Source: Liolophura sinensis (taxonomy: Eukaryota > Mollusca > Polyplacophora > Chitonida > Chitonidae). From it: 64,000 bases of DNA. The stretch is taken from NCBI RefSeq assembly GCF_032854445.1, contig NC_088299.1:13323608-13387607 (forward strand), in the 5' to 3' direction. Within the stretch, counting starts at the first letter, position 1, and every line of letters begins with the position of its first letter. A program made the translations under genes and the position numbers. Shown one piece after another: positions 1 to 11,800 of the stretch. The notes beneath the pieces were generated by a model that searched no databases, was not told the origin of the DNA, and was given only the letters and a program-made list of their open reading frames with translations.

Positions 1-1292
1 GTTTGTTACAATCAGTTAATAGCACATACATAATTGAATGTTTCTGTTTACATTATATTCTCTGCATATATGTGTAAAACTAAAAAAGCTAGAATAGCCT
101 CCGGAAAATAAAACTGATACATGTATATGATACGCCAGCTCAGTCAGAGATCAATCAAGTTATCAGTGTGTGTAGGTGGAGACAAACACTGTATCCATGG
201 TTACTGTAAACAAAAACTTTCTCAACAGCAGCTAGTGTTAGCCAGTAGCTGTTACAAACAGCTAGCCAAACACTGGCTTATGGCAGGGGATTAAAGTTGC
301 CAATAGAACAGTTTCTTCTTGGTTTGAATCATGTTGAAACTTGTTCCACATAAGGCTGAGGTGTTGGTCATTTTTGTTGGCAGGGGGCTTGACACATTGT
401 GAAGTTTTTAACAAATCTTTATTGTATGTGATAAGTGTACTTTGTCATGTCAGCCCAAGTTCAAATATAATAACCTGAAGGTGTGACATATTAGTGATAG
501 ACTCACTATGTTTGTAGTTGTACTTGTGCAGAGGCTTTTTCAGGGCAACTGAGTACTTTCATTTGTGTTCACTTCCACTATTGTTCTCAGGCCTGGTTGA
601 TTCTGAGTAATTATCCACTGGTAGTAAGACTTTGCATATTGCTCAACAAGTTTGAGTGGATAGAGAAAAACAATTTTACCAGACCCTTAGTTTTTGTTAG
701 AAGAAAAATTGATGACTTGGGAATATATATTATCTTCTTTATACACGAGAGGATTATGAGAAAATTATGGGAATTGAACTGTGTTACGTAGATTAACAAT
801 CTCCAAATTTCACGAAACATCATTTTGTCCGTAAAGACAAATTAATACCATCCGGATAGGCTTAACTGAAATATAATTGAGTGTATATGAAATGATTAAA
901 AATTGCAGTACTTATGGATGTGCATCAGTGATAATTTAGGGATCGGTAGCTATCCAATGGAAAGACGTCAATGAATATTCTTCTTTGATCAGTATTCTAT
1001 ATATGGTTTATTCCAGCTTTATTTCAGGTTTTTTACAAATAATGTACATCACTTGACATCATGCATGTGAAAGATGTGTAATACTTGTGCTTTGCGGGTA
1101 TTAATATTTTATCAAGATAATGAAGGCAAGCTGCAGATTCAGGAGTACTGTATTTAACTCTCCACAATTAGTCCAGGTCTACCAAGCTGTAATAAAATTT
1201 CAGTGTGAAAAGAGCTTTTACACTGTTACATGATTTATGTTTTGATATGACATATGATTAATCATCTCTGGGGTTTGTTTTTTTTTTGGTAG
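1..1292. other. Upstream HSBP1 sequence, no exon recognised
   Basis: This AT-rich stretch precedes the first recognisable HSBP1 exon. That exon starts in phase 0 after an acceptor ending at 1292, so at least one upstream coding exon must exist. I looked for the short N-terminal exon expected for the family and did not find it here, so it probably lies outside the window. The short open frames on both strands around 597-823 overlap each other and show no conserved motif. I see no clear promoter or RNA gene. Confidence 0.5.
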
Positions 1293-2155
1293 GTCCAGAC
1301 ACTCCTTCAGCAGATGCAGGATCGATTCCAGACCATGTCAGACCAAGTCATTGGGAGAAATATCCTTTCTGAATTGTATATCAAGGTTTAGATAACATAT
1401 TTGAATAAAATCAATAACAGGATAGTACAATTTGTTATTGGCGTAGCTACATTAGTGCCTAGATTCCAATAGATGACCTCATTGGCCAAGAGCTGTTAGT
1501 CTAAACCAAGGCGGTTTTGAGGCCTAGCAAATCCAGTTCATATCCAGTAGAGATACAGTTTCATGGAAATGCATGCAGGTGTAAATAAAGACTTATCTTT
1601 CAGTCACATAATGGATGTTTGTGAAATCCCAGCCTTGAAGTAGAAATTTATGAGACCCCATTGCTCCATGGTCTTGTTTGTGATAAGCAGTCAATGCTGT
1701 GTGTACGTCATCTGTAGGTGGTGTAAGATAAAGTTTTTTTGCCTTTCACCAATATGGCATTTTCATAAGGTTGAACTAGATCCATGGGTGAGAATCTCTT
1801 CATGACGTGTGCGTAGAGTTTATCTTTCACTGTTCAAAGGCTAGAGTGGTGGACATTGTACATGTGTGTGTATTCCCATCACTCTAGTTTCCTCTTAAAT
1901 GCGTCAGTAAAACTAACTGCAGTAGAACAAGTATGATTTCTTCAATACAGAGTAAGGCACCAAATAAAATGAATCAGTCAATCAATCTGAATTCGCACCT
2001 TCAGTTGGAAGATTACATTAAAGATGTTGTATGTGTGTGTCCTGTGGTAAATGTATTCCTTAACGGTGGTACTTGATGACATGGGTCAGAGAATCGATGA
2101 TCTGGAGAGAAATATTGCAGAGTTGATGACACAGGCTGGTGTTGAGGAAAAGTAG
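1293..2155 (+). CDS. HSBP1: Heat shock factor-binding protein 1, last two coding exons (partial)
   Basis: HSBP1 is a small coiled-coil protein known to bind the trimerisation heptad repeats of HSF1 and dampen the heat-shock response; it is also linked to WASH complex assembly. Seen: exon 1293-1359 begins [19 protein letters not shown], and exon 2073-2155 continues [19 protein letters not shown] and ends AGVEEK and a stop. Joining 1359 to 2073 recreates the Ile codon of the family's GRIDDM segment. The heptads run through both exons. The C-terminus stops sooner than the vertebrate protein, which has a longer polar tail. The intron is AT-AC, not GT-AG (separate entry). The first exon, with the start codon, is not visible in the window. 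The gene converges on GPATCH1. Identification is secure; only the 5' end is missing. Confidence 0.93.
1360..2072 (+). other. HSBP1: U12-type AT-AC intron of HSBP1
   Basis: The intron opens with ATATCCTTT at 1360-1368, the consensus 5' splice site of minor (U12-dependent) AT-AC introns. TTCCTTAAC at 2056-2064 is a full match to the U12 branch-site consensus, and the intron ends in AC at 2071-2072, eight bases beyond that motif. No GT-AG alternative restores the conserved GRIDDM reading frame. Its removal should need the minor spliceosome. The interior holds a degenerate SINE-like tail around 1880-1985. Confidence 0.9.
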
Positions 2156-2683
2156 CTCTTGATGTCCTCTGCACTCTTATCATATGTTACTATAATCCTG
2201 GAGGAGGCGATGAATGCGAGACATTCCAGTTACCATGGAAACGTAGAAATGAAGATCAGAGAGAAAGAGGATATTTAAGGTTAATATAACTGTGTATTGT
2301 GATGCGTACATTACATGCTAAAACTTTTTAACAAGATTTTGTACATCTCTGTTGATGAAGAATTTATGTTTTGATAAGACCTTGACATTTTTGCGATATA
2401 TCTGTCATTGAGAGCATTGAAAGTTTTTCTCATGTGTACAGTCAGCACCATTGCAGTCTCAAACATCTCATGGAAATGAAGCCATGTGTCATTCTGTAGA
2501 CTTATTCATGTTTGATTTGTTTTGCCAGTTGTAACATAGTTTAAAGTAAGCCTGTTACCATGGTTATGGAAATAGTTTTAACTTATTATTATGTACAGTT
2601 TACAATGTCAGGTTTTAAAGGTGTCTTTTAAGACCCCATACTTACTCTGTATGTTTCATCAGTGAGTTCATAACCCAACTTGC

Positions 2684-2689
2684 ATTAAA
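2684..2689 (+). terminator. Possible HSBP1 polyadenylation signal
   Basis: ATTAAA lies about 530 bases after the HSBP1 stop, followed by T-rich sequence. It is the first good signal variant downstream. AATAAA-like motifs further on, near 2867, are alternatives. Confidence 0.35.
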
Positions 2690-2699
2690 GTATTTTGAA

Positions 2700-4280
2700 A
2701 CTTTTCAGTCATAGTTGTCTGTTGCATTTTTTATACATCTGTCTCCATTTATAGATAGAGCGTTTTTGTCCTTGGGTTATTTGCATGCTCTGTTGTAACA
2801 GTCAGTGACAATATATGTATCTTCAATCACCTAAACTTTTGCCCACAAAAGTGCATTTTCAGAGGCCAATAAATATCACAAAATATTATTTTCTGTGCTG
2901 AAACTTGCAATTTTCCAGCAGAATATTATCCCATATTACAAGCAAACCTCAAAACACCTTTCTAAAATCAGTAGAACTCTCAGTCAGGAAAAAAGAGCAA
3001 GTTAGTCATGGACAAAATTTATGGTCATTTACTAATTTTAGGGTATATTTTGCCATCCAAACCAGTTATCTGCAAAGAATAGCAAAGTGAAGTACCTGTG
3101 GACTCCCTGTCCAGCAGGTTGAGTACAAATGTACCAGATTGCTGGGAGTAAACCACTGGCTTTGACAATTAACTGACATTTTTATATTTACCTGCAGAGC
3201 AAGATTCATCTATTCATTGATTTCTGTGGTGTGTTTTTCACGCTGTTCTCAAGACTTCTTTAAATCTCCCATGGCACTCAGACTTATGAGTGGAGGAAAC
3301 AGGCATGCGTTTCACAAAGCTGTCGCAACACTATGCGAATTGCATTCATTATGGTTAAGCATCTCTTCAGTAAATGTTGTCACCACTGTTAAGCCAGGCA
3401 CAATTTGTGACCAATTTGTAAACAGGTCCCTGGAGTACATCAACCTTCTTAGCCAGATACCGAACCCTCCGTGTACTGTAACAGTGTGCCATATTGGTGC
3501 AAATCAATATGTCCCAAGAACAAAGAAGGCGGAGCTGTCTTGAAAAATCTTTGTCTGAGGCTGGTATTGAACCACCACCTCATCTCCTAGCTATCTAAAA
3601 AAGCTGTATCTCATGAACACAGGATGTAAAATACCTTATTTCCAATTTCTATGGAACCAGAAATGATTGCTTGCATGAAGTTACAGATGAAGAGACCCAT
3701 GCCCTATATACATGTACATTGACTGTGTTGAAATACACATCCATACTTTTGCCTGAAATGATTTGTGTCAGGGTCAAATCAGCAAATGCATTCATAGATC
3801 TTTATGTTAATGCATAACCATTTTGAATGATGAAGTGTAGCAGTCTAACGTGTGATAAGTAGCAAAAACCTAATGTGACGTCCCCGGTCCCATTATGACT
3901 GAAAAGGCCACCATAGAATAAAATATTCATATGCATTTTACAAATTGTCCAAAAAAAATAAATTGAACAGTTTTCCTGGACACTTTTTAATGTTCTTTCA
4001 TCTGATACAACTTCATTTTAGTGTTTTCTTTGCCTTTAAAGGTAATATCACATAAAATCGGCAGCCTTGAGACGACCCTTCCCATCCAATTGTTTCAATC
4101 TGAAATGAGGCAAAACAGAAAAATTACTGTTTTCACATCGAGGAAAATATAACTGGGTATCACGCTACTTTACAATGCTTAGAAATCATTTTACTCATAA
4201 CAGTTACATGTCTCATTGTAAACAGGAAACGACAGCACACTCACTACACAACAGTATTTATACCCAATACACCACACTTC
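2700..4280. other. Gap between convergent HSBP1 and GPATCH1
   Basis: No conserved coding sequence is seen between the two convergent 3' ends. A 108-codon open frame at 3217-3543 (+) has no recognisable domain and unremarkable composition, so it is not called as a gene. Confidence 0.5.
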
Positions 4281-4286
4281 AATTGT

Positions 4287-4292
4287 TTTATT
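4287..4292 (-). terminator. Possible GPATCH1 polyadenylation signal
   Basis: TTTATT on the plus strand reads AATAAA on the GPATCH1 strand, about 800 bases after the stop codon. If this is the signal used, the 3'UTR would contain the whole 52-bp minisatellite. A signal variant near 4388 is an alternative. Confidence 0.3.
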
Positions 4293-4609
4293 TGACTGAG
4301 GGTTATCTGAAAAACCTTCAACATAAAGCCCCAGCACAATCACAAGCAGTATGGCCCATAAATTAAAACACAATATATTAAATATACATTTAATGCCATT
4401 AAGTCATTAGTTTTAACAAGTGTTAAAATGGGAAACCAAGGATAGCTTGCCAATTACCTCTAACCAGACAATGTCACAAAATTTAAACCAACCAACGCTT
4501 TCATGCATCTTCACAATATCTTGCATTAATCTGAACCTAGGCAGAGCTAAACATAAATGAAGGTATTTTTACACAGTTTTCAGTGGCATATATGACAATG
4601 ACTATCTGT

Positions 4610-5060
4610 TGTCATGTACATGTATACATACATCACATGTACACATGTAAAATATCTGTTGTGTGCACATATCATACATCACATGTACAACCAATGTGTG
4701 CACATACATTCATCATACATCTCATGTACACATGTAAAATACCTGTTGTATGCACATACATTCATCATACATCTCATACACATGTAAAATACCTGTTGTA
4801 TGCACATACATTCATCATACATCTCATGTACACATGTAAAATACCTGTTGTATGCACATACATTCATCATACATCTCATGTACACATGTAAAATACCTGT
4901 TGTATGCACATACATTCATCATACATCTCATGTACACATGTAAAATACCTGTTGTGTGCACATACATTCACCACACATCCCATGTACACATGTATAATAC
5001 CTATTGTGTGTGCATTCATTCATCATACATCCCATGTATAATACCTACATCCACACAGGT
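4610..5060. repeat. 52-bp minisatellite just downstream of the GPATCH1 stop
   Basis: About eight copies of a roughly 52-bp unit built on CATACATTCATCATACATC and GTAAAATACCTGTTG. Outer copies are more diverged or shortened. The open frames on both strands here are repeat read-through. The array ends about 30 bases before the GPATCH1 stop codon, so it probably lies in the 3'UTR. Confidence 0.85.
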
Positions 5061-5091
5061 GTAAAAGACAGGTTGTGCTAGAAGATGTAAT

Positions 5092-8000
5092 CTACCTGTG
5101 TAATATTTGGCTATCAGACGGCACCTCCCCATCACTGGACTCCGCTTCACTGTCACTAGTACTGGCTTCGTACCCCGATGAGGACTTACGCCGCTTAGAA
5201 TTCTTCTTCTTATCCTTTTTGTGTTTGCTCTTTTTATTTTTTGTTTTCTGTCGAAAAAAAGATCTTATTTATTTGATTGGTCCTTTTACACCATACTCAA
5301 GAATATGCCACTTAGACAACTGCGGCCAGCATTATGGTGGAAGGAAGCCACCATATGAGCATGCAGTATGAATGATGCCATATTGTGTTTCCGATTTCTC
5401 TACCATGGCGCCTCCAATGGCTTTGTGAGAATTCCAGATTGAAAGTTGATTTACCGAGCTCGGCAGAACAAAATGGCCCTTCCTGTTTAGATCTGTTTCC
5501 AAACTTCTATCAAAATAACGAAGGTCAAATTATTTGTTTTCTCTTCTTTTATTACTGGTTGTTTGCTTTTGTACATGCTACACAATATCAACTTTTGTGG
5601 GTTCACTCATCCTTTTGCAATAAAATCACATGAATAGGTTGCTAATCCTGGATTATGTTTATCAGCCACTAAAACATAAAAATGTCACAAATACCTTCTT
5701 TTTGTGTCTATGACTGTATTTCTCTCTGTCTTTGGACCTATGCTTTCTGTGACTTTTCACTGGCTTCTCATGAAACCTCACATCTTCAGGATGGTGTCTG
5801 TTACTGGATGACTCTAAAGAAAGAAGACCTAGTCATATTATCAGGTAATATTACTTCATGAAAGGGACAAAATAGTGTCTCGGTAATCATGACAAGAAAA
5901 CTCAAGCCTGAAAATAGATTCATGACAGTTTTAAAAACACCTCTTAGGAGGAAGTGATAAGAATAACAGTATACATGTTACAAAATGATAATCCCTTGAC
6001 CCAGGTAACCTTGGTCCAGTATTATAAAATGTGGACAATATGGGTCTTACCACCTAAAGCAGCACAGTTGTCCAAATACATGTATAAGGTATTTATGTGT
6101 TATTACAGAATGACATGGGTATCAGGTATTTTCTCCAGAAGCAAAACTTATATGCTTTTTGTTAACCCCACCCCAGGCATTGTACACTAAGTGAATGTTC
6201 AAAAATAACCTGAAAAAAAAAACCCTGAAAACTCTGCCAGAACATTTAAATGAGGCGCTGTCACTTCAGTGGAAGTGGAGCTATCACCCAGCACTCTGTC
6301 CATTTCATATGTAAACAAACATGGCTGATTACACATGTGAAAAACGGACTTATGACTCGCTTGTATCAACTGAGTAGGAAAGATAGCAAGATTACACTGT
6401 CACTGTTTCTGTCACCCACACATACATCACTTGACATGTCTGTTTTGACTGGAACTTCATATGCTTCAAGCTCTTCAGGTTGAATATTAATGAGGCCAAA
6501 TGGCCCACCCTCTTGATGTTGAATTCAAATAACGACATGACTTCTCCAGGCTCGTTCAAACTACACACTCAGTGAATACATTTTCTTTCAACATGACTGA
6601 TTTAGTTTATGAATGAACTTTAAAACTTTGTTAAGACGTCACAATCAGAATTTGTTTAAAAATCCAAATTTTGGGCGATCATGTCACTTTAGTATAAAGG
6701 CTGATGGCCTGGTCTATTCACATTTGTAATTTCCTCTCCGTTTACATGTCTTCAAGAGAAAACATCACAAAGCTATTGAGCAAACACAAACAAAAGTTAT
6801 GTCCCATTCAAAACATTTTAATCACATGCCTTTATTTCAAACTTTGTATACACAACAACAAAAAGATGGACTTTGAATCTGTCACCCTATAATGAATTTC
6901 AATTGAACTTTTTAACAGCTAACATTTTGACAACTTTGGCTTATTCTTTAGCTCACCTGTACTGGTTTGATGTGAAGATAGACCAAGGGTATGCTGAGGT
7001 GGAAGACATGGCCCAAACAGGTCAGCTTCTGAGGAGGGGGCTTCTACCTGCGGGGACAACCTCTCTACTAAGCTAGGGGTTCTGAGGTCCCCTGCAGATG
7101 GGGGACCAGGTACTGTGTCACCAGGGTTAACTGTACCATCTTTAGGTTCTGCTACAGAAGTCACTGAAATTCAAAATGCAGAATGTGTTTATCATACACA
7201 GTACAGATTTGTAAACTGGATATTTGAAGGAAAAGTTGTATGAGTTCTTTGCCTTCCAAATTTTGATTTTCACTTCATTAAATTTCTATATTTGGAGCTT
7301 TTTCATAGTCTTAAGCCTGAAGATGTTCCCTCAAATCACTGTTACTATTTTTGGAAAGGATCTAAGAAAATGTTCTAAATGTAAAGCAAGTCAAACAGAG
7401 AGAAAAGAATTCATGGGGAAAAATATGTCTATTGACTGGTTTGCGTTTTATAGAATGGCTACATTTCTCATTTGCCATTAGGATTAACGAACAGTGCTGG
7501 TATATTTTTGCAGCTTGTAAACTTGTAAACTTCTCGAGGAATGTACAACATGTGATCCTTGCTTTGTCACTCCATCACAACCAATCACGAAATCTGTCAG
7601 ATGGCGATTCTCTAAATTATTATACCTACTATCACTCACCTTCAGCTTTTTGTGGAACACTTTCATCCACATCCATTTTCACCTGTCTATCGTTTCCTCC
7701 CTTCTCATCAGAAGAGCTCTCAGAGTCAGAATCCTGGAATATGGCCTTGAATACGTCCATGGGGGGTCTCTCTGAATCAGAACTCTGAAAGCAGCAAGAA
7801 TTTTGCTTATGTTCCTTTTTCTTTAGACAGGCCTTTTAAACATTTAACAATCTTCTTTTTGTGTGCGTGCACACAAAAACTTTTGCTCAGGGTAATTATC
7901 AAAACAGTAAGTTTATGTTTGTTGAAGTATGGCCACCTGTGGCTGATCAATAAATACTATACTCCTAGTTGCATAACACTGACCATGGTTTCTTCACATC

Positions 8001-8812
8001 TTAACTTTCCTCATACATGTACAAGAAATATTTATCTCAATTTAATATTGGTGTCACTCTGCTGCTAAATGAATGTTTTCATATTTTCAATTTGAAGCAC
8101 TAAAAATTCATGTCTCGTTGCATTAATCTTTGCAGTCAATAATACCTTATTGATCTCTATCTGAATGGACCCTCCTGTGCTAGCAGTAGTTGATGTATCC
8201 ACTAATCCTGCTTTTTTCTTAGAATCCTCTCCCCCTCCATCTGAGGATTTATCGGCAACTGACTTGGATTCGTCTCGACCTGGAATGCCGGACTTGAGCT
8301 TTCGATCCTCTTCTTCAAAGTATGCAGCAAAAATGTTGGCTGTTGTAAGTTTTTTACCTTTCGCTCCAGGCTTCTTTGGAACTTCTGGTTTTAAAAAGGG
8401 AGAGACAAGAGAAACTTAAGATTCATCATTTACAAGTCCTGCATTTACCATAATGATTAGGAGTTGATTAAATGTAAGTTTATGTAGACTGTAACTTCAG
8501 GTTGAACTGAGGATTTAAAAAGGGAATTAAATTGTGGCTGAATTATTAAATTCCAAATTTAATGTGTTTGTAAGTCGCTAATTTAACACTCCAAACATCA
8601 GTCTGATTGTTTTTATTAGGGTCTCATGAACATTAACATTTACTGCAATATTTAAACACAGTGCTAACTTTAGAAGATTTGTACAACGATGATGAAAATA
8701 GATGTACATTCTAAGTCTATGATTCTTCTTGTCTAGTTTCTAGAGCCATGTATGTATGCATGCTTGGGATTTTACAAAAGCATTTTCAATCATATGACGA
8801 TAAGGAGTCATC

Positions 8813-8873
<61 letters not shown>

Positions 8874-11800
8874 CTGTGGCAGGGCAAGTCGGTGACACAC
8901 AAATTGCTGCAAAATACCACTGAAATATCATGCCAAAGACACCAGACCCCACCCAGTCACATTATATGGACACTGAGCACGCCAGTCCTATTTTCTTGCG
9001 CCAGCCTCTCATTGCAGAGTACAAGCATCATTTTTCAAGTCACTGTTAAGACAGGTCTCCCGACTTCAAGGTTGCATGCACAGGTTTTCACAGATTTTCA
9101 TGACAAGGCCAATCCCCACTTACTGTTAAACTCAATGGACAGGGGCTGGCTGGTTTTTGGAGCAGTCGATTCTGCCTGGGGAGGATCAGGTGGTGCACTT
9201 GGAAAGTTCAGGAAGTTAAACACAGAAAACTTGTCTCTCTTGGATCCTGGTAAACCCACAATCTGCGAACTACAGAAGAATGTTTCACATTTTAGACACA
9301 GTACCAACCAAGCCGAGCTTCCCATCATCTTGTCAACTGTATGGTAAATGGCCTACAATCCCACCCATTCCCTAATTCCTCAAACTTTTCACAAATGAAA
9401 CAGCAACTTCCAATGCAAATTATGCAAATTTTTAAGTTGATTTCAGAGGCAAAACTATATTGGCTGGATTGGCCCATTTCATAGCGTGAAAAAAAGCGTA
9501 ATTTTATCAGCCTACATAAAATAATGCCTTCAGAATATGCCTGAATAAACACTTTGTAAATATGTCAAAGGTTGAAGAATTACAAATACATAGATTGCCT
9601 GATTGTGGGATTCTTACTGATCTTACAAATGTGTCTTGAGGTGTGTTTAGAAGGTAGGGTAATATCCTCCTGTACTTTTTATTCTGTTTCAGCACAACTT
9701 TTTGACATCTGTTTGCATCTAAATATGCACTTCTGGGGTAATATATAAGATCAATTATTGTACATCTTTGCAGACTCCATGAAGACAACAAGCATTTCAC
9801 CAGCCTCAGCTGAGCATGTAGAGTTAGTGCAGTGGTATGAAACTGGAAGACTACCGACTACAACTGGTATTAGTTAGGGGCCCTTGCTTCTCAGTCACTG
9901 GGACACACAAGGTGTGGGTTCAAACCTGACCTTGGACATGGAATTTGTAGATTCCTCTGCTCTTACCACACTTGTATGATGCAGTCTAATGTTCTTATCT
10001 CCACCAGTACGATGTACAAATGTACACAACAGGTGTCTTTAACTTGCCAAAGGTCGAGAGTTTACACTGGGCACTCTGGTTTCCTCTACTCATAAGTGCA
10101 ATATTCATCAGCACTGCATTAGGCAATAATCAAATAAATAGTTAAAGATGCTGGTCAGACCACAGATCTTTTATTCTGTCTTGCTTGTCCCACTCCAACG
10201 AAATTTTGTAAATCTGTTTTTCATAACTTCCCTCATAAATCCAGTAACATTATTACTTCATTCAGGAAAAACATCTGCAAGAAATCTTACTTCAGAATTT
10301 TGAGAAAGTGGCCTCAAAGTGGGATTTTCCAAAATTTCTTAATTCACAAATTCTGTTGAAAATTTCCTGGAACCAGCAAAAGAACATCTTCTGTCAAGCA
10401 TTTTACAAGAAAACATTATACAGTGTATCAAAGAAGCACGTGTACGTTTTTAACAGCTAGTAGTGAGATTTAAAAATCTGTATCTAATTTTGTGAAAGTG
10501 ACAAGTATCCACAGGATCTTACTCTGGATATGGATCAGGGATGTTGAACCGCTTACAGAGCACCTTGTCAGGGTGCCACTCCAACACCTCCCGTGTCAGC
10601 TTCCCAAACATCTTCATCTCAGCTGCCTTCACGTCATCGCTCTTCTCAACCTAACACAAACATATCATTAATTTAAAGGAGTAAAGGGGTGTAAAGGAAT
10701 TATACATAATCTACCTAAAGTACGAGAGGCATCATTCCAGAATACACAGCAGTAATGACATGAATATTCATGAAGTTTTATACCACTGACCTCCTCCTTG
10801 CCTGAGATGGTCACATGTTCCAGATCATCCTGGTACTTTGCTGTGGTGAACCTGGACGCCATCATGGCAGACAGGGGCTTGTACAGCGAGGCGGCTCGTG
10901 TGAACTCCTCGCGTTCATGGTCCTTCTCCCACTCTGTCAGCTCGCCAACTGACAGCTTACTGTACGGGTCTGAAGAAAGGTGATAAGGTGGAAGACTGTA
11001 AGTCTGCATACTGTTAAATTACTGCTATGTTTTGTCTCTGTAGACACCACAACATGCACGCCTGCCAGCCTCTGGTTATCTCCCTTCACCTGGCTACCAG
11101 CCACAGTTTGATATTTGAGATACCAGTACATGCGTGTCAGTAGATATAAGTCAACAAGAAACATTCTGAAAAGCTGAGCTATACACAATGCCCCATGTGC
11201 TGCTCTTCAAGGGTTGGGCCACTTGATGCAGCATATATTTGGATGTATTTTGGGATAATGAGTGGAAGAGTTACAAAACAGCACTCTGATCCAAACTATT
11301 AAAGTGTTCACAGGAAAACACAACAACAACAAAAACAGAAGTCACCATCATCAAACACACTACAGTAAAAAATGTATCTGATATCACCTTCACTTATTTA
11401 TTAAACGTTTCTTGAATCAATAAAGTATGCATCACCTGAAAGGCCATTTCATGCTGATTCTATATATGATCTTCACGATTTTTTTTATTTATTTTTTCTT
11501 ACAGTGAATAAAATGCACTTAAAGATTGGGGTTTTTAACAGTAAGCGTCTTGACCCATTTTGAACAATCTGAAGCGCAGTGACGTCGCCAATTCCCTTTG
11601 CTGTTGCTTAACGCTCACTCATTGCTAAATTTCTCTGTTCAACATTTATATACATGTATATCTGGAAAGATATTTGTATGACTTTCTTTAGCAGTAGACA
11701 ATAATCAGTGATGTCCGTGAAAGCTGTGTTTCCATAGGTTCAATATGTCTGATAAAGTACACCAAAGAACCTCAATGTTTTGACATCACATATTCTATTA

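Noticed and set aside
3217-3543. 108-codon plus-strand open frame downstream of HSBP1
   Set aside because: No conserved motif. It lies in a gap between convergent 3' ends and is probably chance or a decayed repeat.
8748-9347. 199-codon plus-strand open frame
   Set aside because: It runs through a TA microsatellite and a dispersed repeat and then antisense to GPATCH1 exon 13. The antisense frame carries the conserved protein.
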